A stretch of 64,000 nt of DNA from IMG/VR virus record IMGVR_UViG_3300021093_003900, positions 51,057 to 115,056 of that record, one strand, 5' to 3'. The DNA is from a virus. Shown in pieces: positions 60,336 through 64,000 of this stretch; the stretch's first letter is position 1; each line of letters opens with the position of its first letter. The position numbers and the translations under genes are program-made. The notes beneath the pieces were generated by a model. The model had not been told where the DNA came from. It saw only the letters and a program-made list of their open reading frames with translations, and ran no database searches.

Positions 60336-60343
60336 TATTTATA
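60336..60343 (+). promoter_or_regulatory. TATTTATA element upstream of the gp41 helicase gene
   Basis: TTGTATTTATAAAAAC, followed by tandem copies of AAAAACAT, with 30 nt to the ATG at 60374. Because gp41 is a replication gene, this copy means the element is not strictly tied to virion genes. Confidence 0.4.
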
Positions 60344-60373
60344 AAAACATAAAAACATAAAAACATATAAAAC

Positions 60374-61756
60374 ATGTCAAGGAATTTCGAATATTTAGGT
60401 GAAACATTTCAAATACAACTCATAAATCAACTGATTGTAGAAAAAGAATTTTCACATACCATCCTTGATGTTTTAGAGCCAACACACTTCGAAAACAAGT
60501 ATTTCAAAACACTTGTTCAACTCATCAAAGAATACTACATAAAGTATGAGTGTTCACCATCATTTGAAACTTTATTTCAAATAGTGAAGAGTGAATTTCC
60601 TCAAGAGTTGATGTTGAAAATCTTAAATGACACAATCACTAAGATTCAAAAAGCACCAAGTGACGGTACCGCGTTTGTTCAAGAAAAAGCTCTTAAGTTT
60701 TGTAAACAACAAGAACTCCAGAAAGCTATCACAAAATCACAAAAGATTTTGGATAGTGGAGAATTTGAAAACTACGACAAGTTAGAAGAACTAATCAAAG
60801 CAGCACTTCAAGTAGGTGAAAATAACAAAAATGTTTCTGATGTCTTCAATGATTTGGATGATCTTCTTAGAGAAGACTTTAGACACCCAATTCCGATGGG
60901 AATACCTGGATTAGATAATCTTTTGAAGGGTGGTTTATCCAAAGGTGAGTTGGGTGTTATATTGGCCCCTACCGGGGTTGGGAAGACTTCGATTCTCACA
61001 AAAATAGCAAATACCGCATTTAATTTAGGTTATAATGTGCTCCAGATATTTTTTGAAGACAATCCGAAGGTCATACAAAGAAAACATTTTACTATATGGA
61101 CAGGTATTGCACCTGATGATTTACCAAATCACAAAGAAGAAGTTTTAGCTAAAGCAGATGAAATTAAAAACAATTTCCAAAACAACTTGTATATCAAAAA
61201 ATTGGCTTCGGATACGTATACAATGACACAAATCAAAGGTATGGTTCGGAAAATGATAGCGGATGGTAACCCTGTTGATATGATTGTTTTAGATTATGTT
61301 GACTGTGTGGTTCCAGACAAAAACTTGGGGGATGAGTGGAAAAGTGAGGGATCTGTAATGCGAGGATATGAGGCTATGTGTCACGAGATTGGTGTTGTTG
61401 GTTGGACAGCCACACAAGGAAATAGAAGTAGTATTTCATCTGAAATTGTAACGACTGATCAAATGGGTGGTTCAATCAAGAAAGCTCAAGTTGGTCACGT
61501 GATCATCACAGTTGCAAAAACTCTGCAACAAAAAGAAGCAGGACTTGCAACAATAGCTGTGACAAAATCAAGAATTGGTAAAGATGGTGTTGTGTTTGAG
61601 AATTGCAAATTTGATAACGAAATGCTTATCATTGATACAGAAAATTCGGTGACTTTCTTAGGGTTTGAAGAAAACAAAGAAGAGAGAAAACGTGATAGAA
61701 TTAAAGAACTGATGGAACAAAGACAACAAAGATTGTCAGAAAAAACAAAAAACTAA
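60374..61756 (+). CDS. Replicative DNA helicase (gp41/DnaB-like)
   Basis: A 460-residue protein with the DnaB layout: a helical N-terminal domain (1 to ~165), then [20 protein letters not shown], Walker [10 protein letters not shown] at 198-206, [20 protein letters not shown], Walker [16 protein letters not shown] and [20 protein letters not shown] (H3/sensor). [19 protein letters not shown] near the C-terminus likely contains the Arg finger. T4 gp41 has 475 residues. It unwinds the fork 5' to 3' as a hexamer and recruits primase. The basic tail [20 protein letters not shown] is probably a partner-binding helix. Confidence 0.95.
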   Translation: MSRNFEYLGETFQIQLINQLIVEKEFSHTILDVLEPTHFENKYFKTLVQLIKEYYIKYECSPSFETLFQIVKSEFPQELMLKILNDTITKIQKAPSDGTAFVQEKALKFCKQQELQKAITKSQKILDSGEFENYDKLEELIKAALQVGENNKNVSDVFNDLDDLLREDFRHPIPMGIPGLDNLLKGGLSKGELGVILAPTGVGKTSILTKIANTAFNLGYNVLQIFFEDNPKVIQRKHFTIWTGIAPDDLPNHKEEVLAKADEIKNNFQNNLYIKKLASDTYTMTQIKGMVRKMIADGNPVDMIVLDYVDCVVPDKNLGDEWKSEGSVMRGYEAMCHEIGVVGWTATQGNRSSISSEIVTTDQMGGSIKKAQVGHVIITVAKTLQQKEAGLATIAVTKSRIGKDGVVFENCKFDNEMLIIDTENSVTFLGFEENKEERKRDRIKELMEQRQQRLSEKTKN

Positions 61757-61772
61757 ACTAAATTTATTAACT

Positions 61773-62735
61773 ATGGAAAAGATTTTAACAGAAAATCCAA
61801 ATCGTTTTGTCCTATTCCCAATCCAACATGAGGATTTGTGGAAGTTGTATAAACAAGCCCAATCTTGTTTCTGGACAGCAGAAGAAATTGATCTTCAACA
61901 AGATTTATCAGATTGGGAAAGATTAAACGATGGTGAGAAATACTTCGTCAAGAATGTATTGGCATTTTTCGCGGCATCAGATGGCATTGTAAACGAGAAC
62001 CTTGCGGAGAATTTCCTTAAGGAAGTTCAATACACCGAAGCCAAATTCTTTTACGGTTTTCAAATAATGATGGAGAATATCCATTCAGAAACATATTCAC
62101 TATTGATTGATACATATATCAAAGATAAAGAAGAACAAAACACATTGTTCAATGCGATTGATACAATTCCCGCAGTAGCGAAAAAAGCGGAATGGGCATT
62201 GAAATGGATTAGTTCATCTTCGTTCACCGAACGATTGATTGCGTTTGCGGCGGTTGAAGGAATTTTCTTCTCTGGTTCATTCTGTTCAATTTTTTGGTTG
62301 AAGAGACGTGGACTTATGCCAGGGTTAAGTTTTTCGAACGAATTGATTTCTCGTGACGAAGGTTTACACACAAACTTTGCAGTCCATCTGTATCGTCATC
62401 ATATTGAAGATCAACTATCCAAAGAAAGAGTTTTGGAAATTCTTACCTCAGCACTAACAATTGAAAAAGAATTTATTACCGAATCACTTCCAGTGGATCT
62501 TATTGGTATGAATTCAAAATTGATGTGTCAATATTTGGAATACGTCACAGACAGATTACTAGTTGATTTAGGTATTGGTAAGGTTTATAATTCTGAAAAC
62601 CCATTTGATTTTATGCAAAATATCGCTTTGGAAAATAAGACAAACTTCTTTGAGAAGAGAGTTTCAGATTATTCCAAAAGAGGTGTGGGTGATGTGATTG
62701 AAAACAAAGAATTAAATTTTGAAGAAGATTTTTAA
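61773..62735 (+). CDS. nrdB: Class I ribonucleotide reductase, small subunit
   Basis: A 320-residue R2 protein close to the eukaryote/Bacteroidota type: [40 protein letters not shown] and [20 protein letters not shown]. Di-iron ligands appear to be Asp70, Glu101, His104, Glu162, Glu196 and His199, with the radical Tyr at 108 ([10 protein letters not shown]). [20 protein letters not shown] is intact. The C-terminus [11 protein letters not shown] would bind the large subunit. It provides the tyrosyl radical for dNTP synthesis. It lies 11 nt before nrdA, the reverse of the common A-B order. Confidence 0.96.
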   Translation: MEKILTENPNRFVLFPIQHEDLWKLYKQAQSCFWTAEEIDLQQDLSDWERLNDGEKYFVKNVLAFFAASDGIVNENLAENFLKEVQYTEAKFFYGFQIMMENIHSETYSLLIDTYIKDKEEQNTLFNAIDTIPAVAKKAEWALKWISSSSFTERLIAFAAVEGIFFSGSFCSIFWLKRRGLMPGLSFSNELISRDEGLHTNFAVHLYRHHIEDQLSKERVLEILTSALTIEKEFITESLPVDLIGMNSKLMCQYLEYVTDRLLVDLGIGKVYNSENPFDFMQNIALENKTNFFEKRVSDYSKRGVGDVIENKELNFEEDF

Positions 62736-62746
62736 AATTGAAAAGA

Positions 62747-64000
62747 ATGGAAGTTGTAAAAAGAGACGGTACTAGAGAATATGTGAAGTTTGAAAAAATT
62801 TCATCAAGAATTAAAAAGCAAACCTATGGTTTGAACGAAGATTATGTTGACTATTTTGAAGTATCCAAAAAAGTAATTGCTGGTTTGTATGATGGGGTCA
62901 CAACCGAAGAACTAGATAGATTAGCAGCTGAAACCTCAGCCTCGCTGGTGACCAGTCACCCAGACTACTCAACACTTGCGGCACGTATTGTGATCACCTC
63001 GTTGTACAAAAGGGTTGATAAAAGATTCACCAACACAGTTGACAAATTATACCACTACATCAATCCTAAAACAGGGGATAAAGCTGGTATGATTTCAGAT
63101 CAAGTATACAAAGTAATTACTGAACACGCAAAAGAACTAGACGCTATGGTTGTTCACGATCGTGATTTTAATTTTGATTACTTCGGTTTCAAAACATTGG
63201 AGAAGAGTTACTTGTTAAAAATGTTTGGTGAGGTCGCAGAAACTCCTCAACATTTATACATGCGAGTTGCTGTTGGTATTTGGCTTGACGATTTGGAAAT
63301 GGTTCAAAAGACCTACGATATGTTATCACAAGGATTGTTTACTCACGCAACACCAACACTTTTTAATGCTGGGACAAAAAGACCACAACTAAGTTCGTGT
63401 TTTTTGTTAGATATTGACGATGACTCAATTCCTGGAATTTATAAAACACTGTCAGACTGTGCGGTAATCTCTCAAAATGCTGGGGGTATTGGAGTTAACA
63501 TCCACAAAATTAGAGCTAAAGGTTCTTATATCAAAGGTACAAACGGAAGTTCAAATGGTATTGTACCGATGTTAAAGGTCTTTAATGAAACCGCCCGTTA
63601 TGTTGACCAAGGGGGCGGTAGGAGAAAAGGATCAATTGCTATCTATCTTGAACCTTGGCACGCTGATGTATTTGACTTTTTGGATTTGAGAAAAAACCAT
63701 GGAAAAGAAGAAATGAGGGCACGTGATTTGTTTTTAGCAATGTGGACACCAAATCTGTTTATGGAAAGGGTTGAGTCCGATGGTTTATGGTCGTTGTTCT
63801 CTCCAGATGAAGTGCCAGGTTTGATTGATGCTTATGACTCACCTGAAGATAAAAAATTCACCGAACTCTATACCAAATATGAAAGAGATGGTAAGGCTAT
63901 CAAAACGATCAAAGCTCGAGAACTTTGGGAGAAGATTTTGGATTCACAAATTGAAACAGGCACTCCGTATATGTTATACAAAGATGCTGTAAACTACAAA
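62747..64000 (+). CDS. nrdA: Class I ribonucleotide reductase, large subunit (3' end outside window)
   Basis: The first 418 residues are visible and the frame is open at the window edge. The N-terminus MEVVKRDGTREYVKFEKISS is an ATP-cone, which senses ATP/dATP. LFNAGTKRPQLSSCFLLDID holds the redox Cys. NAGGIGVNIHKIRAKGSYIK, NGSSNGIVPMLKVFNETARY, GGGRRKGSIAIYLEPWHADV and WTPNLFMERVESDGLWSLFS follow the catalytic-barrel order of NrdA. It reduces ribonucleoside diphosphates with NrdB. The start at 62747 follows the nrdB stop by 11 nt. Confidence 0.96.
   Translation, partial: MEVVKRDGTREYVKFEKISSRIKKQTYGLNEDYVDYFEVSKKVIAGLYDGVTTEELDRLAAETSASLVTSHPDYSTLAARIVITSLYKRVDKRFTNTVDKLYHYINPKTGDKAGMISDQVYKVITEHAKELDAMVVHDRDFNFDYFGFKTLEKSYLLKMFGEVAETPQHLYMRVAVGIWLDDLEMVQKTYDMLSQGLFTHATPTLFNAGTKRPQLSSCFLLDIDDDSIPGIYKTLSDCAVISQNAGGIGVNIHKIRAKGSYIKGTNGSSNGIVPMLKVFNETARYVDQGGGRRKGSIAIYLEPWHADVFDFLDLRKNHGKEEMRARDLFLAMWTPNLFMERVESDGLWSLFSPDEVPGLIDAYDSPEDKKFTELYTKYERDGKAIKTIKARELWEKILDSQIETGTPYMLYKDAVNYK

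Noticed and set aside
1-64000. Alternative genetic code (stop reassignment)
   Set aside because: TAA, TGA and TAG all end recognisable genes at expected lengths; the one in-frame stop in a gene (14011-14013) comes with a frame change and is not a read-through codon.
1-64000. tRNA genes, insertion sequences, integrase or attachment sites
   Set aside because: No cloverleaf-like sequence, transposase or integrase motif, or flanking direct repeats were seen in the small intergenic regions.

Overview
The window looks like part of a large T4-type (contractile-tail) phage genome whose host is probably in the Bacteroidota, most likely a flavobacterium. The phage assignment rests on gene content in T4-like order: tail sheath, tail tube, a gp26-like chaperone, tape measure, very large baseplate proteins, a gp53-like wedge, then gp32, UvsX, a flap nuclease, gp41 helicase and NrdB/NrdA, with a family B polymerase and a SNF2-type UvsW-like helicase elsewhere. 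The host assignment rests on strongly AT-rich DNA, A-rich leaders without clear Shine-Dalgarno sequences, and promoters of the Bacteroidota form TTG-N19/20-TAnnTTTG ahead of the polymerase and helicase genes. Terminase, portal, capsid and lysis genes are not in the window, and I see no tRNA genes.

Layout. 1-14097 (minus): a tightly packed, often overlapping operon of sugar-nucleotide enzymes and glycosyltransferases, with a dUTPase and a 3'-5' exonuclease. 14198-16726 (minus): five small genes of unknown role, one with a WYL-like domain. 16769-18937 (plus): a large beta-rich surface protein ending in a Thr-Pro tail. 19051-26384 (plus): a second, very AT-rich glycosyltransferase island. 26408-29587 (plus): a small conserved gene and DNA polymerase. 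29542-34094 (minus): a gp13-like neck protein, a Thr-Pro repeat protein, a superoxide dismutase and the helicase. 34125-56427 (plus, except a small ribbon-helix-helix gene at 35732-35887): neck, sheath, tube, tape measure and baseplate. 56517-64000 (plus): replication, recombination and nucleotide supply, running off the window inside nrdA.

How the genes may work together. The two islands hold about fifteen glycosyltransferase-like or methyltransferase-like proteins. They include one GT10 and two GT11 fucosyltransferase-type enzymes, a GDP-mannose 3,5-epimerase and a GDP-deoxyhexose dehydratase/reductase, so donors made from GDP-mannose are likely. A GT60-type polypeptide GlcNAc-transferase starts 113 bp after a virion protein with a Thr-Pro tail, and a second protein carries a long Thr-Pro repeat. 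I infer a phage-encoded, mucin-like O-glycosylation system for the virion.

Other notable points are: (i) a glycosyltransferase gene split by an 8-nt gap with an immediate stop between matched GGT codons, resembling a T4 gene 60-type translational bypass; (ii) a likely +1 frameshift or nested gene between the tube and tape-measure genes; (iii) a recurrent TATTTATA upstream element that may be the late promoter; (iv) an OmpA-like domain inside a 1639-residue tail protein; and (v) phage-borne superoxide dismutase and RpiB.
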